From contig JAQUQV010000012.1 of assembly GCA_028715905.1 (NCBI GenBank), forward strand, positions 1 through 47,485: a stretch of 47,485 nt of DNA. Direction: 5' to 3'. This stretch comes from Kiritimatiellia bacterium (GTDB lineage Bacteria; Verrucomicrobiota; Kiritimatiellia; JAAZAB01). Shown here one piece after another: positions 17,388 through 25,935 of this stretch (positions within the stretch are counted from its first letter, which is position 1; each line of letters opens with the position of its first letter). The position numbers were made by a program, and so were the translations under genes. The notes under the pieces were generated by a model. That model searched no databases and was not told the DNA's origin. It saw only the letters and a list, made by a program, of their open reading frames with translations.

Positions 17388-18728
17388 TTACAATAAAATA
17401 ATCAGCGTTACCACATCTTTCTTTCTCATCGGTTTTCCGGAAAGCCTGTTTTTCCAGAGGAACATGATAACAAACATAATCAGGGTTAAAAACGATACGC
17501 TGATAAATACCTGCACCACCTGCCTAAGCGAATCGTGAAAGAGAACGATCCCGCCGATAAAAACGGCGGCGCAAGCAGCCAGCGGAAACACGCACGCCAG
17601 GCGGTGCTGGGCCAGTTCAAAATTCATCAGAATAAACACCAGCCCGAGCGGTGCCATTGCCCAGCAGACCAGCCGCACGAGAGAGAGCATCTCCGGGGAC
17701 GGCGCAAAGTCGCGGTAAAGGATTAAAAGCGGGATTTGCGGGAAAAAAGTGCAGAAGAAAACCGCTCCGCCAATAATCAGGCCCGCCAGCGCCAGCGCCC
17801 TGAAGAGTGTCCCTTGCTGTTCTCCGTTCAGGCCGCCGCGCGAGACCACTTTCGGGAACATGGCACCGGCAATGGGTTGCACCAGGAAAACAAGCGTGCG
17901 GGCGATTGTGGATGCGCGCGCATAATTTCCATAGTCTTCCGGGTCGGTAAAATAACGTTTTACCAGGACAACGTCCATGTTCATCAGCACCGCGAAACTG
18001 AATAATGCCGCTGCGGACGCCCAGAAATATCTGTCGGTCTTTTCGTTTGAACCGTCGGTTGGCGCGGCGATTGGCATTTGCCGGCGGTAAAAAAAATAAA
18101 TGAGCGCGGTGCCGCACAAGGCGCCGGCGGCATGCGCCGCCAGGCCGGAAACAGCTCGGGGAGTTACCGCGAGAACCAGCGCCGCTCCCAGCAATAAGCG
18201 CGTGAATGCGCTTGCCAGACCGGGGAAACCCAGCAAAACAAACTTTTGCATGCTCTGCAGAACGCCCCCGAAGACCGGCGCCAGGACGGAGAGAAAGAGG
18301 GCCGCTCCGACCAGCAGGAGCGGCCAGGGGCTTGCTAAATGAAAGAATGAAGCCAGAGGATGGCGCAGGATAACCAGCAGGGCCATGAGCGGAACGCTGA
18401 CCAGCAGAATACGGTTCAGCCATTGGCGCGTAAGCGCATGAACGTTGCCGATTCTGTTTTCCCGGATGAGGTTGCCGGCGAAATGCGCCAGCGTGTTGGA
18501 AACAGCGGTCATAGGCGTGGCAACCACCATCAACAATCCCAGCATTGAGCAAAGAACTCCGTATTCCGCCACGGAAAGGTTCCAGCCCATGACCATCTGG
18601 AAAAATATATTGGCGGCGCTGGCGGCGTGCGTGAAAAAGAAAACAATCAGGCTGTGCCGGAAGAGTTTGTCGGAATCAAAATCCAGCCAGGAAGCAAAAA
18701 ATGCAGAGCTGTTTTTTTCAGATTTCAC
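17388..18728 (-). CDS. Polysaccharide flippase, MOP superfamily (Wzx-like)
   Basis: A 446-residue protein with about twelve hydrophobic segments and short loops, starting 'KLFRHSLIVFFFTHAASAANIFFQMVMGW' in its first membrane region. Segments such as 'VAEYGVLCSMLGLLMVVATP' and 'DPEDYGNYARASTIARTLVF' match the O-antigen flippase/MATE-like family. Its likely job is to flip undecaprenyl-linked repeat units across the inner membrane. It lies in the middle of the minus-strand operon, 53 bases after the methyltransferase start and 80 before the end of the radical SAM gene. Confidence 0.88.
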   Translation of the reverse strand: MKSEKNSSAFFASWLDFDSDKLFRHSLIVFFFTHAASAANIFFQMVMGWNLSVAEYGVLCSMLGLLMVVATPMTAVSNTLAHFAGNLIRENRIGNVHALTRQWLNRILLVSVPLMALLVILRHPLASFFHLASPWPLLLVGAALFLSVLAPVFGGVLQSMQKFVLLGFPGLASAFTRLLLGAALVLAVTPRAVSGLAAHAAGALCGTALIYFFYRRQMPIAAPTDGSNEKTDRYFWASAAALFSFAVLMNMDVVLVKRYFTDPEDYGNYARASTIARTLVFLVQPIAGAMFPKVVSRGGLNGEQQGTLFRALALAGLIIGGAVFFCTFFPQIPLLILYRDFAPSPEMLSLVRLVCWAMAPLGLVFILMNFELAQHRLACVFPLAACAAVFIGGIVLFHDSLRQVVQVFISVSFLTLIMFVIMFLWKNRLSGKPMRKKDVVTLIILL

Positions 18729-18808
18729 GTCAAATAAATGGTAATAATCAGGTATTCAGGAGACGGCATTCAGAATAAAACACAGGCGAACCGCGAACCA
18801 TGCCTCCC

Positions 18809-20149
18809 TTATGAATCGCGCATCCCGGCGGTTAATTGCTCCCATTTTTTGCGGCCGTCCGTGGCCGGCAGGTATTGCTTGTCAATGGCCGCGTTTTCAA
18901 AGCCTGGAAGGCGGCCGTGTTTGCGCAGGTGGTGCAGGGGGGTGCCCTCAATTTCGGCGGCGCCTGAAATCTGCTTGGAATCAAGCGGCAATGATTCGGC
19001 GAAAAAAACAGTTTCCTTCATCTGTTCCCCGGTTTCTCCGGGCAGTCCGATGGTGAACGTGCCGTGCACGGTCAATCCCAGTTTTTTCAGGTGGAGAACT
19101 ACTTCGCGCGCTTTTTTCAGGTCCAGATGTTTATTGACGATTTTGTCAACCACTTCCTGGTTGCCGCTTTCAAATCCCAATTTGACGCCGTAACAGCCGG
19201 CTTTTTTCATTTCTTCCCACACGCCCATTTCTATCGTATCGGTCCGGCACATCGCGCTCCAGGGCAGCCCGATGCGTTTCATCATGGCGCAGATTTCAAG
19301 CGTATGGCGCGCGCCGAGGTTGAAGGTATCGTCGTCAAAATAAATTGAGCGGAAGCCGAAGCGCGCGGTTCTTGCGCGGATATAAGGCTCAAGGTGGGCC
19401 GGGGTGTAATAGCGAACCAGGCGTTTTCCCTTTCCATCGGGGTCGCAGCCGGTCATGGTGGCGGGCCAGACGCAAAAAATGCATTTAAAGGGGCATCCCC
19501 GGCTGGCCCAGACCTGCAAATTGGGCAGTTTGATGCCGCGTGGATTGCGGTCGTAATAAGACCGAATCACGTTTTCGTCGCACATTGGCGCCGGGGCGGC
19601 ATTCATTTCCTCGTCGGTCAGGAAGTCATAATCTATGACGCCGGTCTGGCCCCGGGCGGCTTTTACCGAATTTTTGTCGTATTCGCCCCGGATACAGGCG
19701 GTTACAGGGCAGGCGGCGATGATTTCCTCCGCCTTTTCCGCGGCAATCGGCCCGCAAATCACTATTTTTAATCGGGGTTGCCGGCGGTGCAGTTCCGTGA
19801 TCAGTTTCCGGTCGTGTTCCCAGCTTGGCGTAGCGGTTTCAATAAAGATATAATCAAAGCGCTGCTGGTCTATAAAATCAAAATAGCGGCGGCAGGATTC
19901 GCGCCGGGCGATGCTGTCGCGCAGGACAACTTCGGCGCCGGTCTCTCGCTGCAGGAAGGAGGCGGCATACCCCATGAAGAGCGGCAGCGGAAGATATTCA
20001 AACGGCATGCGCCATCCCGGAAAGCTGAAAGTGGGATAGGTAAAAGGCCAGCGCGAGCCGGCCCGCACTCCGGCCAGCCGCATGGGGATAAAACCGTATT
20101 TGAACTGATTCCCGGTCCACCAGGGAGGATTGGAAAATAAGACTTTCAA
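18809..20149 (-). CDS. Radical SAM protein with B12-binding-like N-terminal domain
   Basis: A 446-residue protein. The N-terminal 160 residues ('VLFSNPPWW', 'FDYIFIETATPSWEHDRKLI', 'IVICGPIAAEKAEEI') resemble the cobalamin-binding domain of class B radical SAM proteins, although the usual DxHxxG histidine is not clear. The radical SAM core has the cluster motif in 'SRGCPFKCIFC' (C219, C223, C226) and later motifs 'YFDDDTFNLG' and 'GVKLGFESGNQEVVDKIVNK'. Related genes in polysaccharide clusters modify sugars or lipids, often by methylation. The TTG start stands two bases after the stop of the preceding epimerase gene. Confidence 0.88.
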   Translation of the reverse strand: MKVLFSNPPWWTGNQFKYGFIPMRLAGVRAGSRWPFTYPTFSFPGWRMPFEYLPLPLFMGYAASFLQRETGAEVVLRDSIARRESCRRYFDFIDQQRFDYIFIETATPSWEHDRKLITELHRRQPRLKIVICGPIAAEKAEEIIAACPVTACIRGEYDKNSVKAARGQTGVIDYDFLTDEEMNAAPAPMCDENVIRSYYDRNPRGIKLPNLQVWASRGCPFKCIFCVWPATMTGCDPDGKGKRLVRYYTPAHLEPYIRARTARFGFRSIYFDDDTFNLGARHTLEICAMMKRIGLPWSAMCRTDTIEMGVWEEMKKAGCYGVKLGFESGNQEVVDKIVNKHLDLKKAREVVLHLKKLGLTVHGTFTIGLPGETGEQMKETVFFAESLPLDSKQISGAAEIEGTPLHHLRKHGRLPGFENAAIDKQYLPATDGRKKWEQLTAGMRDS

Positions 20150-20150
20150 C

Positions 20151-21176
20151 TTAAATCGCGCCTTGTTTGATTTCTTCGCGCACCCAGGGAATCACTTCGT
20201 CAAGAATGTCGTTCAGAGATGTTTTTGCTTCAAACCCGAGAATGCGGCGCGCTTTGTCCACATCCGGCACGCGTCTCTGCACATCGTGTTCAAAAGGCTT
20301 GTCAGAAAAATAACGGAACGGCTTGGCCGGATTGATTTTCTTCCAGATAAGTTCCGCCAGCTCAATGACGGTTGTTGACTGCGCCGTTGAAAGATTAAAA
20401 TCGTTGTTGACGGCCTCGGGATGCTCTATGGCCAGCCGGATGCCGCGGGCCAGGTCGGCGCCGTAGGTGTAATGCCGGATCTGGCGCCCGTCGCCGAGGA
20501 TATGGAGCGGATCCTGGCCCTTGATTGTTTTCTGGACCAGGTCCGGAATGACATGGCTCATTGCCAGGCGGATATTACCCGAAAGCACCTCGCGGTCGGT
20601 CAGGGCTCTTTTTTCTCCGATCCCGGCGCAGTTAAACGGGCGGATAACGGTGTAGGGCAGACGGTATTGCTGCCAGGCGCCTCGGGCGAAGTATTCGCAG
20701 GCCAGTTTCTGGAATCCGTAGGTGCTTTTGGGAGGCGGCGCCCGCAGTTCCGCGCCTTCCGGGGTCGGAAAAACCGCGGTGGATTCAAAAACCATGCTGG
20801 AACTCAGAACGATGATTTTTTTCAGCTTGTGGTTGCGGAAGGCGTGGATGGCGGCGTCAAAAGTGGCGGCCATAATGCGCTCGTTTTCGGCCAGAAGGTC
20901 ATAGGCAAACTCATGGAAGTAAGTGATGCCGCCGATCATGGCGGCGCCGGCCAGCAGGTGGTCGCAGTCTTTGAGGAGCTCCTTGAGAAGAGACGCGTTT
21001 TTGGCGTCGCCTTCCGTGAAGTGATAGGCGGGATTGGCGTCGTATGATTTTTTCAAGGGGCCGTATTTGGAATAATTGTCAAGTCCGGCGACCTGCCACC
21101 CATTGCGGAGCAGTTCTTCCACAACGTAGCCGCCGATGAATCCGGCTGAACCGGTAACCAGAATTTTTCCCTTCAT
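20151..21176 (-). CDS. NAD-dependent epimerase/dehydratase (UDP-glucuronate/GDP-sugar type)
   Basis: A 341-residue extended SDR. It starts 'MKGKILVTGSAGFIGGYVVE', has 'IIVLSSSMVFEST', 'PPPKSTYGFQKLACEYFARG' with the catalytic YxxxK, and 'QIRHYTYGADLARGIRLAIE'. The ATG at 21176 overlaps the stop of the upstream dehydrogenase gene (ATGA), which decides the start; an in-frame extension to 21350 lies inside that gene. Placed directly after a UDP-sugar dehydrogenase, it may epimerise or decarboxylate the resulting uronate. Confidence 0.87.
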   Translation of the reverse strand: MKGKILVTGSAGFIGGYVVEELLRNGWQVAGLDNYSKYGPLKKSYDANPAYHFTEGDAKNASLLKELLKDCDHLLAGAAMIGGITYFHEFAYDLLAENERIMAATFDAAIHAFRNHKLKKIIVLSSSMVFESTAVFPTPEGAELRAPPPKSTYGFQKLACEYFARGAWQQYRLPYTVIRPFNCAGIGEKRALTDREVLSGNIRLAMSHVIPDLVQKTIKGQDPLHILGDGRQIRHYTYGADLARGIRLAIEHPEAVNNDFNLSTAQSTTVIELAELIWKKINPAKPFRYFSDKPFEHDVQRRVPDVDKARRILGFEAKTSLNDILDEVIPWVREEIKQGAI

Positions 21177-22411
21177 GATGAACGTCCTTTTTTTGTTTTC
21201 CGGCCCGTTTTTTTCAGGCCGGGTAAAATGGCAACTTGCGTTTTTTTTATGAATCCCCAGATGTCCACGACGGGCTTGTTTGTTTTCAGACGGGCGTATT
21301 CCGCGTGCGGCGTGCAGAGAATCAGGGCGTCCGCGCGCGTTACAAGGCATGACAACGGGACGCCTCCCGCAACATAGGGGTCGTGAAAAATGACGCTGGC
21401 CCCTTGGAATTCCAGGGTCTTTTTGACACGGAAACTGAGCGATTCGCGCGTGTCGTCATTGCCGGCCTTGAAAGACATGCCGAGCAGTCCGATCGTTTTG
21501 TTTTTCAGCCCGCCCAGCAGTTCGCCGGCCCTTTTCACGGCGAACATTGCCAATCCCTCGTTGACTAGCATGGCGGAATGCCCGAGATAAAACTGGTGTT
21601 CAAAATAGCTGGCCAGCTGCATGGTGTCCTTGAAAAGACAGGGGCCGGCGGTGAATCCGGGCGATTTGTATCCGCGCGCGCGCGGATACTCATGCCGCAT
21701 GGCCTCAAAAATTTTATGAAAATCCACCCCGTTGCTTTCGGCGATGATATAAAACTGGTTGGCGATGGCGAACTCCAGGTAACGCCAGGCGTTGGTCATC
21801 AGTTTGGCCAGCTCGGCTTCCAAAGGCGCGAGCCGTATGATTGCCGGCGCAATGCGCGCAAATAATTTGCAGGCGGCCCGGAAACTCTTTTCGTCAAAGG
21901 CCGAGACGATTTGCGGCAGGGAGCTGATTTCCTCAAGGGCCGCGCCCTGGGCAACCCGCTCCGGGCAGAAGGCCAGCTTGATTTTTATCCGTTCCCGCGC
22001 CAGGCGCCGGCGCAAATAATCCATGGTGCCCGGGAAGAGGGTGGAACGCATGATGACCAGAGATCCCGGCCGGAAATATTCCTTATAAATGTCAAAAACT
22101 TTCAGAACGTCATCCAGCTTGGGATTAAGGTGTTCATCCACGGGGGTGCCGGTAACGATAATATACGCGTCGGCGCCCCGGCCGGCCGCCGGATCGCTGA
22201 CGGCTCTCATTCCTCCGGCCAGCGCGGCGCGCAGTTCTTTTTCCCCGCCTTTTTCAAGAAACGGGAAACGGCCGCGGTTGACCATTTCAACGGCCTGGCG
22301 GTTGATGTCCAGCAGCAATACGCCGGCTCCGGCTTGGGCGAACCTGACCCCCAGGGGAAGCCCCACGTGGCCGCATCCGCCGATAATCACCAGTTTTTCG
22401 GGTCGCGACAT
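21173..22411 (-). CDS. UDP-sugar 6-dehydrogenase (UDP-ManNAc/UDP-glucose dehydrogenase family)
   Basis: A 412-residue nucleotide-sugar dehydrogenase. The NAD domain has 'LVIIGGCGHVGLPLGVRFAQ'. The catalytic cysteine is C258 in 'GFTAGPCLFKDTMQL', and the central domain has 'EAELAKLMTNAWRYLEFAIAN'. The C-terminal UDP-binding domain has 'TIGLLGMSFKAGNDDTRESL'. The family oxidises the C-6 hydroxyl of UDP-ManNAc, UDP-GlcNAc or UDP-glucose to a uronic acid in two NAD-dependent steps. The tail is lysine/arginine-rich. It supplies an acidic sugar for the surface polymer. Confidence 0.9.
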   Translation of the reverse strand: MSRPEKLVIIGGCGHVGLPLGVRFAQAGAGVLLLDINRQAVEMVNRGRFPFLEKGGEKELRAALAGGMRAVSDPAAGRGADAYIIVTGTPVDEHLNPKLDDVLKVFDIYKEYFRPGSLVIMRSTLFPGTMDYLRRRLARERIKIKLAFCPERVAQGAALEEISSLPQIVSAFDEKSFRAACKLFARIAPAIIRLAPLEAELAKLMTNAWRYLEFAIANQFYIIAESNGVDFHKIFEAMRHEYPRARGYKSPGFTAGPCLFKDTMQLASYFEHQFYLGHSAMLVNEGLAMFAVKRAGELLGGLKNKTIGLLGMSFKAGNDDTRESLSFRVKKTLEFQGASVIFHDPYVAGGVPLSCLVTRADALILCTPHAEYARLKTNKPVVDIWGFIKKTQVAILPGLKKTGRKTKKGRSS

Positions 22412-22423
22412 GATGTTTGAAAT

Positions 22424-23671
22424 TTAATGTTTTTGGCCGGTTTTTTCATGATCAAGAATGTGTTGAAACAGCGCCAGGTATTGCGCGGCTATCTTTTCCC
22501 ATGATCTTTCCTTGACCAGTATTTCGGAATTCCGGCGGATTTCAGCGAACCATTCATCCGGCTTTGCGGCGAACTCCCGCAGGCAACGCGCAATCTCCGG
22601 CACGTTTTCCGGCTCAAACAACAGTCCTACCTTATAGTTTTTTACTATGTCTGTAAAGTGATATTGGTCCGAAGCCAGAATGGCCTTGCCCATCTCGCCG
22701 GCCTGGCGCAGGTTGCTGCTGATGGTGGAGAACCCGCGCCGATACGGAAAAATGCAGGCGTGCGCGGCGGCAAAATAAAGCTCCATTTCATCCTCCGGGA
22801 TAAATCGGGAAACAATTCGCAGATTGTCTTTCCACCCGGTATTTTGCAGGCGTTCCAGCGGGCCCCACGACGATTCATAAATTCCGCCGGTTTTGCCGGC
22901 AATATATACCAGAAAAGCCGGCGGCACCTCTTCAAGGGCTTTAATGAGCAGGTCGGCGCCCTTCATGACCGTCGCTGTGCCGAAGAGCAGTACCATTCTC
23001 TGGCCGGGGGCTATGCCAAGTTTGCGGCGCGCTTCGGGAAGGGAAAACGATGCCATTCTGTTGGTATAGCCTTCGGGAATGATATGAACATTATTTTTGC
23101 GCGTCAGCCGCAGGCCTTCGGCATAATGCCGGTTTTCTATGACAATATGCGCCAGACCGGCCAGCCGCCGGGCCGCATAAGCATTGAGAATCCCGCGCAG
23201 GCGGCTTCTGGCCCTGGTTATGTTTTTTGCGCCCACTTCAATAAATGCCATGGGGAGAATCACAACCGTCGGTGTGTAGCGGCGGATAAGGCGCAACCAC
23301 GCAACAAGGGGCAGCAGCACGCATGGTTCGGCGTGGTGCATGCATATAAGGTCAAATTTTTCTTTCCGCGCAATGCGGTAGGCCGCCAGCTTTACAAGGA
23401 ATGAAACGGCAAGGAAAGTCCACCATATCCCGAAATATTTCCGCATTTTTTCCCATCGCCGCAAGGTGCTTGATGAAGCGCGTTTTTCAAGGCTTATGTA
23501 AGGAAAGGGAAGCTGGACATTGGGCAATGGATAAATTTCAGGAAAACCGAGGAGCACGACCTGCGCCCCGGTCTTTTGCAGCGCTTCGGCCCTGTTTTTT
23601 GAATTGAGCGGCGCGTCGGCCTGAACGGAAAGCGACGGGCTCGTAAATAATATCTTCATGCCGTGTTTCAT
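22424..23671 (-). CDS. Glycosyltransferase family 4
   Basis: A 415-residue GT-B enzyme. The C-terminal domain shows 'MVLLFGTATVMKGADLLIKA', 'FLVYIAGKTGGIYESSWGPL', 'IPEDEMELYFAAAHACIFPY' and 'RRGFSTISSNLRQAGEMGKA', the usual acceptor-donor elements of GT4. The chosen ATG (23671) overlaps the stop of the preceding methyltransferase gene (ATGA); an ATG four codons later ('MKILFTSPSLSVQ') is equally possible. It should transfer a sugar from a nucleotide donor to the growing lipid-linked glycan. Confidence 0.87.
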   Translation of the reverse strand: MKHGMKILFTSPSLSVQADAPLNSKNRAEALQKTGAQVVLLGFPEIYPLPNVQLPFPYISLEKRASSSTLRRWEKMRKYFGIWWTFLAVSFLVKLAAYRIARKEKFDLICMHHAEPCVLLPLVAWLRLIRRYTPTVVILPMAFIEVGAKNITRARSRLRGILNAYAARRLAGLAHIVIENRHYAEGLRLTRKNNVHIIPEGYTNRMASFSLPEARRKLGIAPGQRMVLLFGTATVMKGADLLIKALEEVPPAFLVYIAGKTGGIYESSWGPLERLQNTGWKDNLRIVSRFIPEDEMELYFAAAHACIFPYRRGFSTISSNLRQAGEMGKAILASDQYHFTDIVKNYKVGLLFEPENVPEIARCLREFAAKPDEWFAEIRRNSEILVKERSWEKIAAQYLALFQHILDHEKTGQKH

Positions 23672-24210
23672 CGCTCGCAGTAAATGATAATGCCCGTGCC
23701 GGTGAGCGCGGGACATAACGAACCGATGAAATTTATGCATCGGGCCGCCGGCGACCATTTGCCGAACTGGTATTCAAAACGGGTCGGCCTCCAACCGCCC
23801 CGTTGCAGCAGGTTTGCGGCAGTCCGGCGGGTAAATGAATACAAATGTTGAACGCCAGACCGGCATTCAATCCTGCGCGCAAACCAGGAAAGCGCGTTGG
23901 GGAGCGAGATGATAAGTCTTGGCGCCGGAATCCAGCGCAGCACTTCCGTCGGATGATCAAGGTGTTCCAGAACGTCAAAAGCCGTTGCGATGTCATAGGT
24001 TCCCGCAAGAGCCGGGAGGGGAAGCGCGTTCAAGTCAAGCAATATATCCGGCTGGCCGAATGCGTCCACGGTGGTTCGCGAGCGGCATTGACCCCACGCG
24101 CGTTTTAATTCCCTTTCGTACGGATTGTCGCCGCCATATCCCGCCCCGCCGATATCAAGCACGCGCAGGTTATACAATTCACGGGCGATGATCTCGGATT
24201 TTGACCGCAT
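23668..24210 (-). CDS. Class I SAM-dependent methyltransferase
   Basis: A 180-residue methyltransferase of the Methyltransf_11 kind: 'LRVLDIGGAGYGGDNPYERE' is motif I, 'DILLDLNALPLPALAGTYDI' and 'ATAFDVLEHLDHPTEVLRWI' are motifs II-III. It is preceded by a good ribosome binding site (AAAGGAGAAC). It is the first gene of the polysaccharide operon after the TA-rich segment, and its leader lies in what looks like a scrap of a GH172 3' end. Substrate unknown; it probably methylates a sugar or the glycan end. Confidence 0.87.
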   Translation of the reverse strand: MRSKSEIIARELYNLRVLDIGGAGYGGDNPYERELKRAWGQCRSRTTVDAFGQPDILLDLNALPLPALAGTYDIATAFDVLEHLDHPTEVLRWIPAPRLIISLPNALSWFARRIECRSGVQHLYSFTRRTAANLLQRGGWRPTRFEYQFGKWSPAARCINFIGSLCPALTGTGIIIYCER

Positions 24211-24221
24211 GTTCTCCTTTC

Positions 24222-24479
24222 TTAATTTCTGCGAACGGATGCGGCTCCGGCCGGATGAATCCGGTTCCGTGCCGGCGGTGGATCGTGTTGATCGGCGCCG
24301 GTCTTCGCGCGCGGTCCGCGCCGGAAGACGCCGTGGGAATATTCGTCCCGGTCCAGGTCATTCGTTGCCTGCGCCTGCTCCAGCCATAACTGCCACCACG
24401 CGAGCAATTCCTCCCGCGTCATGTTCCGCAGGTCTAAATCTTCTTCGCTTAAAAAATGATCGGCGCGGGGTGAAATCAT
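24222..24479 (-). CDS. Small protein paired with nucleotidyltransferase-like gene, possible TA partner
   Basis: An 85-residue protein. The first 45 residues ('MISPRADHFLSEEDLDLRNM', 'TREELLAWWQLWLEQAQATN', 'DLDRDEYSHGVF') look like a real acidic, helical small protein. The rest ('RRGPRAKTGADQHDPPP...') is arginine/proline-rich and looks like out-of-frame reading of other DNA. The ATG overlaps the stop of the upstream gene (ATGA at 24476-24479), which decides the start. Bases 24230-24259, within its end, resemble a piece of the GH172 gene in another frame. Function unknown; the coupled small-plus-larger layout resembles TA or abortive-infection pairs. Confidence 0.55.
   Translation of the reverse strand: MISPRADHFLSEEDLDLRNMTREELLAWWQLWLEQAQATNDLDRDEYSHGVFRRGPRAKTGADQHDPPPARNRIHPAGAASVRRN
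24230..24259 (-). pseudogene. Scrap of GH172 (DUF2961) gene 3' region
   Basis: On the minus strand these bases read 'FIRPEPHPFAE' in one frame, like 'YIWLEPHPFVE' near the C-terminus of the GH172 protein at 26566-28890. About 23 of 30 bases agree with 26689-26718. It is short and could be chance, but its place directly after a TA-like pair fits the pattern of host-gene 3' ends seen elsewhere here. Confidence 0.4.
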
Positions 24480-25261
24480 GACGTTTGCATTGGCAAATGG
24501 GTTTCGGCTTCCTGCGCGACGATACGATGGGCTTTCCGCAACGGCAAAGGTTGAATTTGTTCCGCTAATTTCGGCCAGCGCTTCATCCACAATCCGGAAG
24601 CCGCTTCATATCTGGAGAGCCGCTCTTCATTAAGATGAATTAACTCGCGCCGTTCTGCGTCAAGCGCCGCTTCCAGCCGTGCGCGTCCTTCCTTAACCGC
24701 CTGAAGCGCCGGGCGTTCGCCGGCCAGCCGGTCAAACAATGCGGGATGACGCTCTTTCAGACGCATCAAATCCAAGGCGCTGCGGGAATAGCGGATTTGA
24801 TCCGCCGGATCCCGCATCCGCCGGGCAAGTTCTCCGATAATCACGTAATCTTTTTCACGGTCCGTTTGTTTCATGCGGGCCAGTTGCGAGAGGTTGACAA
24901 AGGGAGGATGGCTTGCGGATTGTTCTTCCCAGAGCGCTTTCAGTTCCAGTTCATTTAAACGCGGAGGACGCGTGAAAAAATCAGTCCGCACCCTTATAGC
25001 GCCGCAAGGAAATTCAAAATGCGCGCTCCAGCCCTGCGCGAGCCAGCGCGTATCCAACGGGGCGCCGAAGCGGTAATGGGCGCCATGTTGTTCCAGCACT
25101 TCCAGAATATGGCCGAGGCATTCCTGGTCCTCGCGTAGAATCCAGTCCCCGTCCTTGCTCATAATGGCCACCTGATGAAGAACCGCGGCCTGCCCCGAAC
25201 AGATAATCGCCCTGAGTCCGCCGGCGTTAAACTCATCCGTGAGCTGGAGGTAAATATTCAA
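24476..25261 (-). CDS. Nucleotidyltransferase-like protein of unknown function, possible TA/Abi component
   Basis: A 261-residue protein. 'LRAIICSGQAAVLHQVAIMS' and 'DGDWILRED', with later 'PCGAIRVRTDFFTRPPRLNE', look like the core of a minimal or AbiEii-like nucleotidyltransferase fold, though the classic GSxxxxxxDxD motif is not clean. The second half is helical and charged ('LARRMRDPADQIRYSRSALD', 'ARLEAALDAERRELIHLNEE'). The start is TTG, with GGAG seven bases upstream, and it overlaps the stop of a 26-codon leader ORF (25258-25338). It is coupled to the small gene downstream. I infer a TA or defence-like pair, but no family is proven. Confidence 0.55.
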   Translation of the reverse strand: MNIYLQLTDEFNAGGLRAIICSGQAAVLHQVAIMSKDGDWILREDQECLGHILEVLEQHGAHYRFGAPLDTRWLAQGWSAHFEFPCGAIRVRTDFFTRPPRLNELELKALWEEQSASHPPFVNLSQLARMKQTDREKDYVIIGELARRMRDPADQIRYSRSALDLMRLKERHPALFDRLAGERPALQAVKEGRARLEAALDAERRELIHLNEERLSRYEAASGLWMKRWPKLAEQIQPLPLRKAHRIVAQEAETHLPMQTS

Positions 25262-25338
25262 GCGCAGTCTCCAACCGTGTATGTCGGGGCAATCGGGCCG
25301 TTATAAGGCATTTTGGGCTGGAACTGCATGTTGAGCAT
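25258..25338 (-). CDS. Possible 26-residue leader ORF coupled to the nucleotidyltransferase-like gene
   Basis: ATG at 25338 to TGA at 25258-25260 encodes 'MLNMQFQPKMPYNGPIAPTY' and six more residues. Its stop overlaps the TTG start of the next gene (TTGA). No good ribosome binding site is seen before it, and an in-frame TAA lies six codons upstream. It may be a real translational-coupling leader or a chance ORF. Confidence 0.3.
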   Translation of the reverse strand: MLNMQFQPKMPYNGPIAPTYTVGDCA

Positions 25339-25416
25339 AGGTGATAATTTTCTTTAAGAATTATATCCGGATAAAGCTCCATAGCAAGGCAAATTATTCT
25401 GAATTTATGATGCGGA

Positions 25417-25935
25417 TTACGGCGTCTCAAACGTGGTCCGGAGCACTGCTTTCTCGTTTTTGTTTTTCCATTCGCCCGCGGGCCCGATCCCCTTCGCCTT
25501 TGACTGCATCTCCACAAACGGGTGCGGCTCCAGCCAGATATAAGGATCCATCGGCGGCCCCTTGCTTTCCTCAATGCCGCCGATTGTTTCCCAGCCGGAG
25601 TCGTCATAATCCGGGGCGGACCAGTTGCCTTTCGGGGCGTAGGCGGATTTCCAGCGCGGCGAGGTGCAAATGTCTCCGGTGTGCGTGCGCAGGCAGGCCT
25701 GGGCCCACGAGGGATATTCGCGGTGCACCGTTTGCAGGGCGAGCGCGTGTTTCCCCGGCGGAAGCTGCAAGCCGAAAAACCGCATCCGTTCCGGCGCGCC
25801 CGTCTCGCCGACGAAGCGGCCGTCCAGGTAAACGCCGGTCCGCATGTTGCAATAAACGCCGAGGATGACGTTGGACGGGTTGCTGTTGTTCATCACGGAG
25901 ACCGGCGCGAAGGGGTCGTCTGGCGGCGCGCGGCG
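25417..25935 (-). pseudogene. Second, partial copy of the GH172 gene 3' end
   Basis: Reads as the C-terminal 150 or so residues of the GH172 protein ('NPSNVILGVYCNMRTGVYLD' to 'VLRTTFETP' and stop). Bases 25420-25889 match 26596-27065 with about nine differences and no gaps. The next 45 bases (25891-25935) match a more upstream part (from 27298) at only about 85%, so 232 bases of the complete gene are missing between them. In the correct frame it reads 'RAPPDDPFAPVSVM' fused to 'NNSNPSNVILG'. An ATG-initiated frame exists (25896), but with no signal peptide or catalytic domain it is best called a fragment. Its simple end 'FETP-stop' is probably the native GH172 terminus. Confidence 0.85.
25420..25889. 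repeat. 470-base direct repeat, copy B (after VapBC)
   Basis: Pairs with 26596-27065; constant offset of 1176 bases, no indels, about nine substitutions counted by eye (98% identity). The VapBC module lies between the copies. Confidence 0.9.

Noticed and set aside
25417-25896. Independent 159-residue gene from the ATG at 25896
   Set aside because: It is a 3' copy of the GH172 gene without signal peptide or catalytic domain, and its 5' end is a deletion junction; better treated as a fragment.
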